Below, in pieces: positions 34,253 to 44,134 of a DNA stretch of 64,000 nucleotides. The translations under genes were made by a program, and so were the position numbers. Position 1 is the stretch's first letter, and every line of letters begins with the position of its first letter. Source of the DNA: Pseudobdellovibrionaceae bacterium (GTDB lineage Bacteria > Bdellovibrionota > Bdellovibrionia > Bdellovibrionales > Bdellovibrionaceae); assembly GCA_016785955.1 (NCBI GenBank), contig JAEUWH010000007.1, positions 40,817 through 104,816 on the forward strand, read 5' to 3'. The notes under the pieces were generated by a model. That model did no database searches and was not told where the DNA came from. It saw nothing but the letters and a program-made list of their open reading frames with translations.

Positions 34253-35596
34253 ATGAATAAATATCCTAAGAAACCATCTGGTCCCACCGATTCATCTGTC
34301 CTTGCTAACCCATCTCATCAAACACAGGCTATTCACGGAGCTTTTAAAACAGGTGCTTGGAATTTTAGCCATCATTTAGTCCCCCCGATGACCACCTCTA
34401 CCACATTTCGATTAGAGTCACTAAAACGAGGCGCTCAAGGATTTCAAAATTTTGGGCAAAACAAAATGAAAGAGCCCATTTTAATTTATGATCGCTTGGA
34501 TGAACCAAACACTTTGATGTTGGAAGAGCAGCTCTGCGCTCTTCATCAAGGCGAAGTCGCTATCGCTTTCGGCAGTGGCATGGGTGCTATTTCTACTTTG
34601 ATGATGTCTTTGGTGCAGCAGGGGCAGAAAATTGTGGCACATCAAACCTTGTATGGATGTACCTATAGTTTATTAAAAAATTGGTTGCCTCGTTTTGGTA
34701 TCAAGACAGAGTTTAAGGATTTGAATCATTTTGCGGAACTGGCGCCGACTCATAAAAGTGATTCCATTCCCTCATTGAAAAAATATTTAGAAGACCCAGA
34801 AACACGATTGATTTATTTTGAAACTTTATCGAATCCACAATTAGAATTTATTAACTTCAAACCTCTGTTGGAAATTGTTAAAGATGAAAATAAAAAACGT
34901 CGTGATGACAACAAAATTTTAGTTGCGGTTGATAATACGTTTGCCACTCCTTGGGGATGTCGTCCCCTAGAGCTAGGTTTTGATTTTGTCATCGAAAGCT
35001 TAACTAAAAATATTTCCGGTTTTGGTACGGATATGGGTGGAACGATCATCACTTCGAAACAATATGAAGTTCCATTACGTGTCGGGCGCAAAGATTTTGG
35101 CGCTATTATGACGGCCCATTCCGCTTGGCATATTATGGTCTACGGTGTGGCCACGCAATCATTGCGATTTCAGAAGCAACAAGAAAACGCGATGGTGATC
35201 GCTGGTTTTTTAGAAGCCCATCCCAAAATAGAAAAAGTGCTTTATCCCGGTTTGGCGAGTTACCCCTATTATTCTCTCACGAAAGAGTATTTGAAATCCC
35301 CCGAGGGCCAATATTCGCCCGGAACCATGATGGCATTCCGTTTAAATGGTGACTTCGCTCAAACCGAAAAATTTGTCGATGATATTGCCGAAAACAGTTA
35401 TGCGATCACGCTGGCCGTCAGTTTGGGGCTAACCAAAACATTGATCGAAGTGCCCGGTTATATGACCCATTCCGCTATGAGTGCGGAAGATCAATGTAAG
35501 AGCGGTATTGATCCAAAACTGATTCGCTTGAGTGTTGGTCTAGAAAATGCGGACGATATCATTCGCGATTTAAACACAGCACTTGATCGAATTTGA
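34253..35596 (+). CDS. Cys/Met metabolism PLP enzyme, methionine gamma-lyase-like
   Basis: 447 aa, cytoplasmic. The PLP lysine is Lys252 in SLTKNISGFGTDMGG; VDNTFATPWG supplies the Asp, and SGMGAIST the phosphate cup. LYGCT with Cys136 is the hallmark of methionine gamma-lyase rather than cystathionine gamma-synthase, so conversion of Met to methanethiol, ammonia and 2-oxobutyrate is favoured. ATGAGGA gives the ribosome site. The extra N-terminal 40 residues lengthen it beyond the usual 400 aa. Confidence 0.85.
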   Translation: MNKYPKKPSGPTDSSVLANPSHQTQAIHGAFKTGAWNFSHHLVPPMTTSTTFRLESLKRGAQGFQNFGQNKMKEPILIYDRLDEPNTLMLEEQLCALHQGEVAIAFGSGMGAISTLMMSLVQQGQKIVAHQTLYGCTYSLLKNWLPRFGIKTEFKDLNHFAELAPTHKSDSIPSLKKYLEDPETRLIYFETLSNPQLEFINFKPLLEIVKDENKKRRDDNKILVAVDNTFATPWGCRPLELGFDFVIESLTKNISGFGTDMGGTIITSKQYEVPLRVGRKDFGAIMTAHSAWHIMVYGVATQSLRFQKQQENAMVIAGFLEAHPKIEKVLYPGLASYPYYSLTKEYLKSPEGQYSPGTMMAFRLNGDFAQTEKFVDDIAENSYAITLAVSLGLTKTLIEVPGYMTHSAMSAEDQCKSGIDPKLIRLSVGLENADDIIRDLNTALDRI

Positions 35597-35654
35597 AATG
35601 TACGAGTGTGTTAACTGATTGACGTCATTCTTTTTAAATTGTGATATCAATAAG

Positions 35655-37868
35655 ATGAAGACACTTTTAATTTTATTTTTTTTGTGGGCGAGCTGGGCAT
35701 TTGCTGGCGAGGAAAAACTGACCATCGAGCGGCTTTTTCAGAGTCCAGAGCTAGATGGGTCGGCTGTTGTCAATTTACAATTTTCGCCCAATGGTCAGCG
35801 CCTTTCATTTCTAAAGCCAAAAACAGAAGACTATGAAGTCTTAGATCTTTGGGAGTTTGACTTGAAATCGGGGGTACCAAAACGTATCGTCGATTCCAGT
35901 AAATTAAAATTTGGTACCTTATCTGAAGAAGAAAAAGCTCGTCGCGAGCGTCAACGTATTAGTCAAAAAGGAATTGTTGAATATTATTGGTCGAATGATG
36001 GGCAAAGTTTAATCTTTCCGGCGGCGGGAGAGTTATATTTGTATGATATCGGTCAACAGCAGTTGAGTCCGTTAGTTAAAGGAATGCCGAACGTCTTGGA
36101 TGTGCGTTTTTCACCAAAAGATTCGTACATTTCATTTGTCCATAATCAGAATTTGCTGATCATCAATCCTAAGACCAGTAAAGTGTATCCAGTTACGAAA
36201 GGTGGTAAAGGGGCTATATCATACGGTGTCGCCGAGTTTGTTGCACAGGAAGAGATGAGTCGTTTTACCGGTTACTGGTGGTCTAACGATGAACGGTTTT
36301 TGGCATTAACAAAAGTTGATGAAAGTGACGTAAAATTGATTGAACGCTATGACATTGATGCGGATAAGGTCGTTGTCCGCCAAGAGCGATACCCAGAGGC
36401 AGGATCTGCCAATGCGGTGGTGCAGCTAGCGGTTATTGCGACCGATAACATTCTAAAAGGTAAGACCGAATTGCAATGGGTGCCGCTTGGGAAAAATAAG
36501 GATATTTATTTAACTAATGCAAAATGGAACTCTGATAATAAGCTTGTATATCAAGTGCAAAGTCGTGATCAAAAGCGTTTGGATGTTTTTTCATATGATC
36601 CTGTGACTCGGAAAAACCAATTGCTTTTCACAGAGACAGATAAGAATTGGGTGAATTTACATATTGCGGGGCGAATGTTGAAGAAAACGGCGCGATGGAT
36701 ATGGATTTCAGAGCGCACCGGATTCAAGCATTTATATTTATATAAGAATGATGGAACGTTGGTTCGTCCGTTAACCAAAGGTGATTGGCTGGTAGACGCA
36801 ATTGTCGGAGTGGATGAAGACCAAGGCTGGGTTTATTTTTCTGCGGGCATGCATACGCCGCTAGAAAAACATTTGTATCGGGTACGTTTAGAAGGCGAGT
36901 CCGAGCCCGAGCCGTTGACGAAAACTGCAGGTTGGCACAATACTGTAATGAGTGAAAAAGCCGATGTGTTTGTTGATTTCTTTTCTACCCCGGTGACACC
37001 AACACAGGTGTTTTTACGTAAGGCGAATGGTGACTCTATTTCAACACTCAATGCAAATGAAGTGATCGCTGGGCATCCGTTATTTCCCTATAAAGATTCT
37101 TTAGTTGCACCCGAATTTGGTACATTTAAGGCGGCCACTGGCGAGCTGATTTATTACTCGCTGTTCAAGCCCTCTGGGTTTAAGTCAAATAAGAAATACC
37201 CTTTGATCGTGATTGGATACGGAGGGCCTACTGCTCAGCTGGTGACAAAAGCATGGCCTGGTAAGCGTGGGCTCTTGGCTCAGGTTTTGGTTCAAAAGGG
37301 ATACGTTGTTGCGACATTTGATAACCGTGGATCGTCTCGGCGAGGCAAGCAGTTTGAGGGGTATTTAAAAAATGCTTTCGGTACAGTCGAAGTCGAGGAT
37401 CAAGTCGCTGGCGTAGAGTACTTAGTCGCAAAGGGATTCATTGATTCTAAACGTGTGGGGTTTAATGGGTGGAGTTACGGAGGATTTTTGGCATTGAGCC
37501 TGGCAACGAAAGCGCCAACAGTTTTTCAAGCACTTGTAGCCGGGGCGCCAGTTACGGATTTCTCGCTCTATGATACTCATTACACTGAAAGGTATCTTGG
37601 AAAGCCACAGGATGAGGCAGCAGCATACCAAAAGGCGAATGTATTGCCTTTGGTAAACCAGATAAAAGCGAACGTGTTGGTGATTCATGGCATGGCCGAT
37701 GATAACGTTTTGTTTACGAACTCGACATTATTTTTCAAAAAAATGCAAATGGCGGGAAAGCTGTATGAATCAGTTACTTATCCTGGAGCTAAGCACGGTG
37801 TTTATGGAAAAGAAAATCAAACCCATGTTTATACATCGATCACTGATTTTTTTGATCGTCGACTTTAA
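35655..37868 (+). CDS. exported dipeptidyl peptidase IV-type (S9B) serine peptidase
   Basis: 737 aa from ATG 35655, chosen because a signal peptide (MKTLLILFFLWASWAFAG) begins there; a TTG start 36 bp upstream would bury it. The beta-propeller (about 30-480) contains EFVAQEEMSRFTGYWWS with the Glu pair that holds the substrate N-terminus; the hydrolase domain has Ser607 (GWSYGGF), the ADDNV Asp and His714 (GAKHGVYG). It should cut X-Pro dipeptides from peptides in the periplasm, useful for digesting protein. Confidence 0.92.
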   Translation: MKTLLILFFLWASWAFAGEEKLTIERLFQSPELDGSAVVNLQFSPNGQRLSFLKPKTEDYEVLDLWEFDLKSGVPKRIVDSSKLKFGTLSEEEKARRERQRISQKGIVEYYWSNDGQSLIFPAAGELYLYDIGQQQLSPLVKGMPNVLDVRFSPKDSYISFVHNQNLLIINPKTSKVYPVTKGGKGAISYGVAEFVAQEEMSRFTGYWWSNDERFLALTKVDESDVKLIERYDIDADKVVVRQERYPEAGSANAVVQLAVIATDNILKGKTELQWVPLGKNKDIYLTNAKWNSDNKLVYQVQSRDQKRLDVFSYDPVTRKNQLLFTETDKNWVNLHIAGRMLKKTARWIWISERTGFKHLYLYKNDGTLVRPLTKGDWLVDAIVGVDEDQGWVYFSAGMHTPLEKHLYRVRLEGESEPEPLTKTAGWHNTVMSEKADVFVDFFSTPVTPTQVFLRKANGDSISTLNANEVIAGHPLFPYKDSLVAPEFGTFKAATGELIYYSLFKPSGFKSNKKYPLIVIGYGGPTAQLVTKAWPGKRGLLAQVLVQKGYVVATFDNRGSSRRGKQFEGYLKNAFGTVEVEDQVAGVEYLVAKGFIDSKRVGFNGWSYGGFLALSLATKAPTVFQALVAGAPVTDFSLYDTHYTERYLGKPQDEAAAYQKANVLPLVNQIKANVLVIHGMADDNVLFTNSTLFFKKMQMAGKLYESVTYPGAKHGVYGKENQTHVYTSITDFFDRRL

Positions 37869-37881
37869 AGAATAGGAATTG

Positions 37882-37920
37882 CGTCCATTGATTGGCAATG
37901 ACTCTGGACGTTTTGGATTT
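37882..37920 (+). terminator. possible terminator after the DPP-IV gene
   Basis: CGTCC / GGACG outer arms with an inner CATTG / CAATG hairpin alternative, followed by TTTTGGATTTT. Low stability. Confidence 0.35.
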
Positions 37921-38040
37921 TACGTTTTGAAGAGGTATTTGCTTTATGTCCACTTAAGCAATGCAGTTTTTAATTTCGCTTGATGCCTCTGAGAAAGTAA
38001 GAGATCATTTTTTTACTCTTAAAATTCTTGGGGGATTTCT

Positions 38041-38721
38041 GTGCAGCCAATTCATCTGGAAAATGTAAAAAAGAACTATCAATTAGATAAAGTGCAAGTC
38101 TCGGCGTTGAAAGGTATTAACCTGACCATTGAAGCGGGCGAATTTACGGTGATTGCGGGGCCGAGTGGATCTGGCAAGACGACAATACTGAACTTGATTG
38201 GCTGTGTGGATACGGCGTCGGAAGGAAAAGTTGTGGTCGGTGGAAAAGAAACGGGCGGGTTGACTGAAAAACAACTTACCGATTTACGTCTGCATACTAT
38301 TGGTTTTATTTTTCAATCCTTTAACTTGATACCTGTTTTAAATGTCTTTGATAATGTCGAATTCCCATTATTGTTACAAAACAAGTTGTCTCCTCAAGAT
38401 CGTCGTGATCGTGTCGCAAAGTTTATTGATCGTGTTGGGCTGACTCAGTATGCCCATCACCGTCCCAGTGAGTTGTCCGGTGGACAACGTCAGCGCGTGG
38501 CGATCGCGCGCGCATTGGTGACAAAGCCGCAAATTGTTTTGGCTGACGAACCGACGGCTAATTTAGATTCTGTAACGGGCCAGACGATCATCGATTTGAT
38601 GAAAGAAATTAATGCTGCGGAAAACACGACGTTTTTGTTTTCTACGCATGATCATTCAATCATGAATCAAGCACGGCGCATTGTTCGCCTGCAGGACGGT
38701 CGTATTCAGGATAAAGCATGA
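38041..38721 (+). CDS. ABC transporter ATP-binding protein, LolD/MacB type
   Basis: 226 aa cytoplasmic ATPase. Walker A GPSGSGKTT is near residue 40, Q-loop FQSFNLIPVL near 90, signature LSGGQRQRVAIARAL near 140, Walker B IVLADEPTANLD near 160, H-loop STHDH near 200. LolD/MacB-type length and the FtsX partners following define the class. GTG start with GGGGGA upstream. It shares ATGA with the next gene. First gene of a five-gene operon to 44134. Confidence 0.95.
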   Translation: MQPIHLENVKKNYQLDKVQVSALKGINLTIEAGEFTVIAGPSGSGKTTILNLIGCVDTASEGKVVVGGKETGGLTEKQLTDLRLHTIGFIFQSFNLIPVLNVFDNVEFPLLLQNKLSPQDRRDRVAKFIDRVGLTQYAHHRPSELSGGQRQRVAIARALVTKPQIVLADEPTANLDSVTGQTIIDLMKEINAAENTTFLFSTHDHSIMNQARRIVRLQDGRIQDKA

Positions 38722-40793
38722 CCCACTTTATGGTATTGAAAATTGCAGCACGCAATGTGTTCTTGCATCGTATGCGTACCTTGGTGGTGGGTTCGATTTT
38801 GACCTTCGGCGCGTTCCTGGCTGTGGTGGGACATTCTTTCGTGAACGGAGTTTCCGGTGGAATGGAAAACAGCACCACCCAAAGCATCACGGGTGATATC
38901 CAGATATACAGCGAAAAGGCTAAGGACAAATTGTCTGTGTTTGGTAATATGGATGGTTCGCCGGTGGACGTGGGGCATTTGGATAGTTTTGAAAATGTGT
39001 CAAACCGGCTGATGCAGAACACGGACGTTGCTGCGGTGGTACCGATGGGAACCAGTTTTGCGACGGTGAATCCCGGAAATATTTTAGATCACTTTTTAGA
39101 AACTTTGCGTAAAACATTTAAAGATCCTCAGGCGGATCCCAAAGATTTGGAATCACAAAAACGCCGTATTCGGTTTTTAGTTCAAGAGATTAAAAAAAAT
39201 CTAGAAGGGAAGTTCGAAGAGATTGGGATCTTGTCCGCGGCCGATGTGGAGCAAGCTAAAATTAATCTGGAGCAAGTCAGTAGGGATACGTTCTGGCAGG
39301 ATTTTAATTCTCAATTCGAAAGCAAAATCGAATTTTTGGCGAACAAGATTGCCCCTTTGATTTTCGACGACAATATGATTTTCTTCAGCTACGTCGGTAC
39401 TGACCCGCAATTGTTTCAGCAAAAGTTTCCACAGTTTGAAATCGTAAAAGGCGAGATGATTCCTGCAGGTACGCGAGGCTTTTTGTTTCATGATTATTTT
39501 TATGAAAATATGGTTAAACACCGTATCGCACGACGTTTGGATCAAATTAAAAAGAAAATGAAGGATGATAAACTGACCATTGCTGGCAGTAAAGAACTGC
39601 AAGACCAGATCAAAGCCAACGTCGAACAGTCCGCAGAAATATATTTGCAATTGGGGCCAGTGGAAACAGAAACGGTATCTACCAAACTGATGCAGTTGTT
39701 GTCCTCACAAGAAAAAGACTTTCGTGTTCTAATTAAAAATTTTTTAGATATGAATGACCAGAGCTTTCAAACACGTTATGAGTTCTTTTACAAAGAGATC
39801 GCCCCGTATGTCGTTCTTTACCGTGTAAAAATTGGCGATGTCTTGCCATTGTCGGCCTTTACGAAATCGGGAACATCCACGGCCGTGAATATCAAAGTTT
39901 ATGGAACATTTCGCTTTAAAAGCTTTGAAAATTCGCCCTTGGCGGGAAACTTTAGTTTGATGGATCTTGTTTCATTGCGCGAATTGTATGGATTTATGAC
40001 TGAAGAGCGACGGGCGCAGAATAAGCAGATCGAAGACGAGATGGGATTGAATGACATAGGCCAAGACGCGATCGAGAATTTGTTTTCCAGTTCTTCGGGG
40101 GCTCGTCCGGAAAAAACTTCAGCGGCTAAAAAATCAGAAAATGTCGAACTCAGCTTTAAGAAACGGATCATGGGGGCGACGTATACACCAGACGAGTTGA
40201 ATAAAGGTGTATTTCTTCATGCCGCCGTGTTTTTAAAAGACCCCGGACGTCGGGATGCCGTGATCAAAGACATCATGGCGATATCTAAGCAAGAAGGGTT
40301 GGGTATTCAAGCCGTTTCGTGGCAAGACGCGGCCGGGTTTATTGGACAGATGACGTTCATGATGAAAGCGATACTCAATATTTTTATTGGGATTGCATTG
40401 TTGCTGGCGGGCTTGATGATTATGAATTCTCTTTTGATGGCGGCGATGGATCGCAAGCAAGAGATTGGTACTATGCGAGCCATTGGCGCGCATGCCGATT
40501 TTATTTATCGTCTGTTTTTCTACGAGACATTATTTATCAGTTTGTTATTTGGAGGGGTGGGCGTGATTTTGGGCTCCCTGGTTGTGGTGATCATAGGTGC
40601 CGTCGGAATTCCCGCGTCTGGGGATGTGGCGACGTTTTTCTTTTCGGGGCCTAGGTTGTACCTTCATTTAAATCCTGGCTTAGTTTTTACCGTCATTGCG
40701 GTGATGGTTGTGATCGCGATTCTGGCGACTCAGTATCCGGCTTGGAAAGCGATGAAGATTTCACCATTGCAAGCGATGCAGAAAAGAGAATAG
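38718..40793 (+). CDS. FtsX/LolE-like ABC transporter permease with large periplasmic domain
   Basis: 691 aa inner-membrane protein: helix 1 near residues 15-40, a roughly 480-residue periplasmic region (longer than in LolC/E), then three C-terminal helices with the FtsX core (MDRKQEIGTMRAIGAHADFIYRLFFYE in outline; that segment is the coupling helix). The periplasmic part includes a charged helical segment (about 110-230). Starts within the ATPase stop. Works as a heterodimer with the next permease. Confidence 0.9.
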   Translation: MTHFMVLKIAARNVFLHRMRTLVVGSILTFGAFLAVVGHSFVNGVSGGMENSTTQSITGDIQIYSEKAKDKLSVFGNMDGSPVDVGHLDSFENVSNRLMQNTDVAAVVPMGTSFATVNPGNILDHFLETLRKTFKDPQADPKDLESQKRRIRFLVQEIKKNLEGKFEEIGILSAADVEQAKINLEQVSRDTFWQDFNSQFESKIEFLANKIAPLIFDDNMIFFSYVGTDPQLFQQKFPQFEIVKGEMIPAGTRGFLFHDYFYENMVKHRIARRLDQIKKKMKDDKLTIAGSKELQDQIKANVEQSAEIYLQLGPVETETVSTKLMQLLSSQEKDFRVLIKNFLDMNDQSFQTRYEFFYKEIAPYVVLYRVKIGDVLPLSAFTKSGTSTAVNIKVYGTFRFKSFENSPLAGNFSLMDLVSLRELYGFMTEERRAQNKQIEDEMGLNDIGQDAIENLFSSSSGARPEKTSAAKKSENVELSFKKRIMGATYTPDELNKGVFLHAAVFLKDPGRRDAVIKDIMAISKQEGLGIQAVSWQDAAGFIGQMTFMMKAILNIFIGIALLLAGLMIMNSLLMAAMDRKQEIGTMRAIGAHADFIYRLFFYETLFISLLFGGVGVILGSLVVVIIGAVGIPASGDVATFFFSGPRLYLHLNPGLVFTVIAVMVVIAILATQYPAWKAMKISPLQAMQKRE

Positions 40794-40795
40794 TG

Positions 40796-42118
40796 ATGAA
40801 CGTGTATTTTTTAATTGCTTATCGAAATATTCTTCAACGTCGTGTCCGAAGTCTTATGCTGGCGGCCGCGATTGTCGCGGTTTCTGTGATCTTCTCGTTA
40901 TTATTGGCGCTGTTGCAAGGGGTTCAAGATACGATGGTGGGAAATGGAACGGCGTTGATGACTGGGCATGTGAATATCGCGGGTTTTTATAAAATCAGTC
41001 AAAGCTCGGCGAATCCTCAGGTGACTAAATACCCCCCGCTGCTTGAGTACGCTAAAGAAAAAATTCCGGAAGCGGCGGTGATTGTGGATCGTGTGAAGGC
41101 CTACGGAAAAGTAATTTCCGAAGTGGACTCGACGATGATTCCTATGTGGGGAGTCAACATGGATCAAGAAGCGAACGTGTTAGGGCGACTCGAGCTTGAG
41201 GCCTCTGCGGAGTCAAATAGTCCTGGCGATTTGAAAAAATTGGGCGAGTCGGGAACGATTGCGTTGTTCGCCGTCCATGCAAAAAAATTAAAGGTGGGCG
41301 TGGGGGACATGGTGACGGTGTCGGTGCCGACCTATAGAAATATGAATAATACGAAAGACGTCAAAGTGGTCGCGATTCTGAAAGACGTCGGTATGATGTC
41401 GCAATTCAATGCCTATTTGAACGCGAACGACGTGCGCGCGTTGTATCAAAGCAAGCCCGATTCGACAGGGCAGATAATGATTTATCTAAAAAAATTGGCG
41501 GACGTGCCGGCCGTAGAGGCCCGTATTCGCAAAGATTTAAGTGATAAAGGTTATGTGCTGATGGATAAAGATGCAAACCCATTTTGGATGAAGTTTGATC
41601 GTGTTGCGGGTGAATCGTGGACCGGGCAGAAATTGGATATCACGACATGGGAAGATGAAACTTCGTTTTTGAAATGGGTGGTCAGTCTGCTGAGCGTGCT
41701 GACGTTTATCCTGACGATTGTATTATCGATCATCATCGTGATGGGGTTGATCAATGCCTTGTGGATGTCCGTTAAAGAACGAACGACCGAGATTGGAACA
41801 TTGCGCGCGATTGGTATGCAAAAGTCTAAAGTGCTTTGGATGTTTATGTTGGAATCATTGATCTTGTCGATATCATCAACGGCGGCGGGTTTGATACTGG
41901 TTGGAATCATGAGCCAGGCATTAAATGCCGCGGCCATCCCGATTGAAAGTGACGCGTTTAAAATGTTCTTGATGACCAATAATTTGTCTTTCCATTTTGG
42001 TGTGGCCCCGGCGTTGACGACATTTTTTTCATTAGTGACATTTTTTACATTAGGTTCTTTGATCCCCGCATTTCAGGCTGCAAAGCTGAGTCCGATTGTG
42101 GCGATCAATCAAAGTTAG
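40796..42118 (+). CDS. FtsX/LolC-like ABC transporter permease
   Basis: 440 aa from ATG 40796, two bases after the stop of the previous gene; an upstream in-frame extension into that gene is not needed. Four helices with a periplasmic domain between helix 1 (about 20-45) and the last three. The FtsX motif is KERTTEIGTLRAIGMQKSKV. Length is that of LolC/LolE. With the ATPase and first permease it makes a complete transporter that extracts lipid-like cargo from the inner membrane. Confidence 0.92.
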   Translation: MNVYFLIAYRNILQRRVRSLMLAAAIVAVSVIFSLLLALLQGVQDTMVGNGTALMTGHVNIAGFYKISQSSANPQVTKYPPLLEYAKEKIPEAAVIVDRVKAYGKVISEVDSTMIPMWGVNMDQEANVLGRLELEASAESNSPGDLKKLGESGTIALFAVHAKKLKVGVGDMVTVSVPTYRNMNNTKDVKVVAILKDVGMMSQFNAYLNANDVRALYQSKPDSTGQIMIYLKKLADVPAVEARIRKDLSDKGYVLMDKDANPFWMKFDRVAGESWTGQKLDITTWEDETSFLKWVVSLLSVLTFILTIVLSIIIVMGLINALWMSVKERTTEIGTLRAIGMQKSKVLWMFMLESLILSISSTAAGLILVGIMSQALNAAAIPIESDAFKMFLMTNNLSFHFGVAPALTTFFSLVTFFTLGSLIPAFQAAKLSPIVAINQS

Positions 42119-42128
42119 GAGGACGTTC

Positions 42129-42914
42129 GTGTTCATAAAAACCATAGTTACGCTAGCATTGGCGGTGGCCATCGGGTACGCCGAGGAACAGAAGAAAGAG
42201 TTACTGACGCAGGCGCAGGCGGATGAAATCATCAAACTGGTGGACGATCGCCAACGAAATTCGGGTGACTACAAGTCGCTTTGTTTTGTGAAAGAGACCG
42301 AGAAAAACAAAGAGCCACGTTTGTTCCAAGCGATGGTGTACCGCCGTGATGACGACGACAAATTTATGATTTTGTTCACCAAGCCCAAGGAAGAGGCGGG
42401 TAAAGCCTATTTGAAAATTGATAAAAATCTTTGGAACTATGATCCGGGTACGGGAAAATGGGAACGTCGTACCGAGCGCGAGAAGCTGGCTGGTACTAAC
42501 TCGCGTCGGAGTGACTTCGATGAGTCTCGTCTGACAGAAGAGTATTCGACCAAGTTTGAAGGCACCGATAAACTTGGTGATTACAAAGTTTATAAATTCA
42601 AGTTGACCGCCAAGGATGGGGTGGACGTGGCGTACCCGGTGCTAAATTTGTGGATCGATCAGGCAGAGAAGAATATACTCAAGCGGGAAGAACTGGCCTT
42701 GAGTGGAAAATTAATGCGTTCGTCGTTTTATCCAAAATGGAACAAAAAATATAGCGCTTCAAAAAAGAGTGATGTTTGGATCCCCGAAGAAATTCGTATT
42801 TTCGATGAGTTGGAAAAAGGCAACTCGACGATTGTGCTCATCAAAGAAACTGATTTAGGAAAATTGGAAGAAAATATGTTCACCAAAGCGTGGATTGAAA
42901 GCAAGAGTAAATAG
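42129..42914 (+). CDS. LolA-like outer-membrane lipoprotein-sorting protein
   Basis: 261 aa from GTG 42129, where AGGAGG sits just upstream; the signal peptide ends IGYAEE. Segments such as FQAMVYRRDDDDKFMILFTKPKEEAG (in outline), AYLKIDKNLWNYDPGTGKWERR, and VLNLWIDQAEKNILKREELALSG match the LolA-like (PF17131-type) half-barrel that ferries hydrophobic cargo across the periplasm. It follows the permeases by 10 bp. Confidence 0.85.
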   Translation: MFIKTIVTLALAVAIGYAEEQKKELLTQAQADEIIKLVDDRQRNSGDYKSLCFVKETEKNKEPRLFQAMVYRRDDDDKFMILFTKPKEEAGKAYLKIDKNLWNYDPGTGKWERRTEREKLAGTNSRRSDFDESRLTEEYSTKFEGTDKLGDYKVYKFKLTAKDGVDVAYPVLNLWIDQAEKNILKREELALSGKLMRSSFYPKWNKKYSASKKSDVWIPEEIRIFDELEKGNSTIVLIKETDLGKLEENMFTKAWIESKSK

Positions 42915-42916
42915 CG

Positions 42917-44134
42917 ATGAAATGGTTAGGCGTTCTGTGTATGAGTTTGATGGTTTCGTCACCGTTGTGGGCTGCGGATTTTCCTGGCGGCACCTCGTCG
43001 TCGGCGGTGGACGATGAATTTGAAAAAGGTTTTGGAAAATCAACGGGAATGCAAGACGAAGATCATCGTATGGTTGAAGCCGATCGCATGAAAATGGGCG
43101 GCTACTTGCAAGCCGAGTGGATGGCATACCAGCTGGTGGATAGGCCCATTCAGGATTATATTACCAGTCCCATGACGCTGGAAATGTATATTGATGCCCA
43201 GATGAAAAATGACGTGCGGGCTTTTTTCAAGGGACGTTTTTTGAATGATGGCTCGGTGGACGAGTCCAAACCTTCGCCCCTCACGGGTGGGATGCAAAAG
43301 CAGAGCACGGCTTATCTTGATGAAATGAAAATTAGTTTTCACACTCGCCGCAAAATTTTTTGGACGATCGGCAGACAAAAAATAAAATGGGGTGTTTCCA
43401 AATTTTGGAACCCGACAGATTTCATTAATATGCAAAAGCGTGATTTTCTACGTCAGGAAGATTTACGTACAGGGATTTCGATGGTGAAGGCGCATGTGCC
43501 ATGGAACGACGCCAATTTTTACGTTTTGGGTGTGACAGAGGCTTCCAGCGAAAGCAATCAGAATGGTTTAGGAGGACGTTTTGAGTTACCTATCCAGACA
43601 TCCGAGTGGAGTGTGTCGGCCTACAGTCGCAAAGGACAGAGTACCAAATTAGGCTCTGATATTTCTTTTGCTTTAAAGGATTTCGATGTGTGCATGGAGG
43701 GCGCGCAAACGGATTTAGGAACAGAAAAGGCGGCCAGTGGTGGGTTTACGTACGAGGTAAAATATAGTGACGAGGACACGGTTGCTTTGGGACTTGAAGG
43801 ATTCTGGCAGGAAAATGGAAACAGTGACAAATCGTCGTACGGGGGACTGTTGGCTTCGGGAAAGTTTATTCCGTTTAATGTGGGTAAATCCTATTCATCG
43901 GCGTCGGTCGTTTTGCTGAAGCCGGGCAGTTGGAATTTTTCTACACTGCTGTTTTTTGCTATTCAGAATAATGATGATCGTAGCCAGTATTATCGAGCTA
44001 CCTGGATTTACAGTGGCATTTCGGACATGCTGTGGACGGTGGCTCTGGGCAGTCGCGCTGGGGATGTCGGATCAGAGATGAAAATGTTTAACCAAACCTA
44101 TGATGCTTGGTTGCAAATGCGGGTGATTTTTTAA
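42917..44134 (+). CDS. outer-membrane porin-like beta-barrel of the ABC/LolA operon
   Basis: 405 aa, signal peptide ending PLWAA (about 20). The barrel pattern includes IFWTIGRQKIKWGVSKFWNPTDF, close to the RQ-x-WG segment of DUF1302-type barrels, and ends LQMRVIF with C-terminal Phe. DUF1302-like proteins often accompany LolA-like carriers and MMPL/RND pumps elsewhere; here the partner is an ABC transporter. Likely the outer-membrane end of the pathway. It overlaps the convergent LysR gene by 4 bp. Confidence 0.75.
   Translation: MKWLGVLCMSLMVSSPLWAADFPGGTSSSAVDDEFEKGFGKSTGMQDEDHRMVEADRMKMGGYLQAEWMAYQLVDRPIQDYITSPMTLEMYIDAQMKNDVRAFFKGRFLNDGSVDESKPSPLTGGMQKQSTAYLDEMKISFHTRRKIFWTIGRQKIKWGVSKFWNPTDFINMQKRDFLRQEDLRTGISMVKAHVPWNDANFYVLGVTEASSESNQNGLGGRFELPIQTSEWSVSAYSRKGQSTKLGSDISFALKDFDVCMEGAQTDLGTEKAASGGFTYEVKYSDEDTVALGLEGFWQENGNSDKSSYGGLLASGKFIPFNVGKSYSSASVVLLKPGSWNFSTLLFFAIQNNDDRSQYYRATWIYSGISDMLWTVALGSRAGDVGSEMKMFNQTYDAWLQMRVIF

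Noticed and set aside
37891..37903. Single TTGGCAATGAC-like match to the dispersed repeat
   Set aside because: Only one short copy without a tandem partner; could be chance and is part of a possible terminator.
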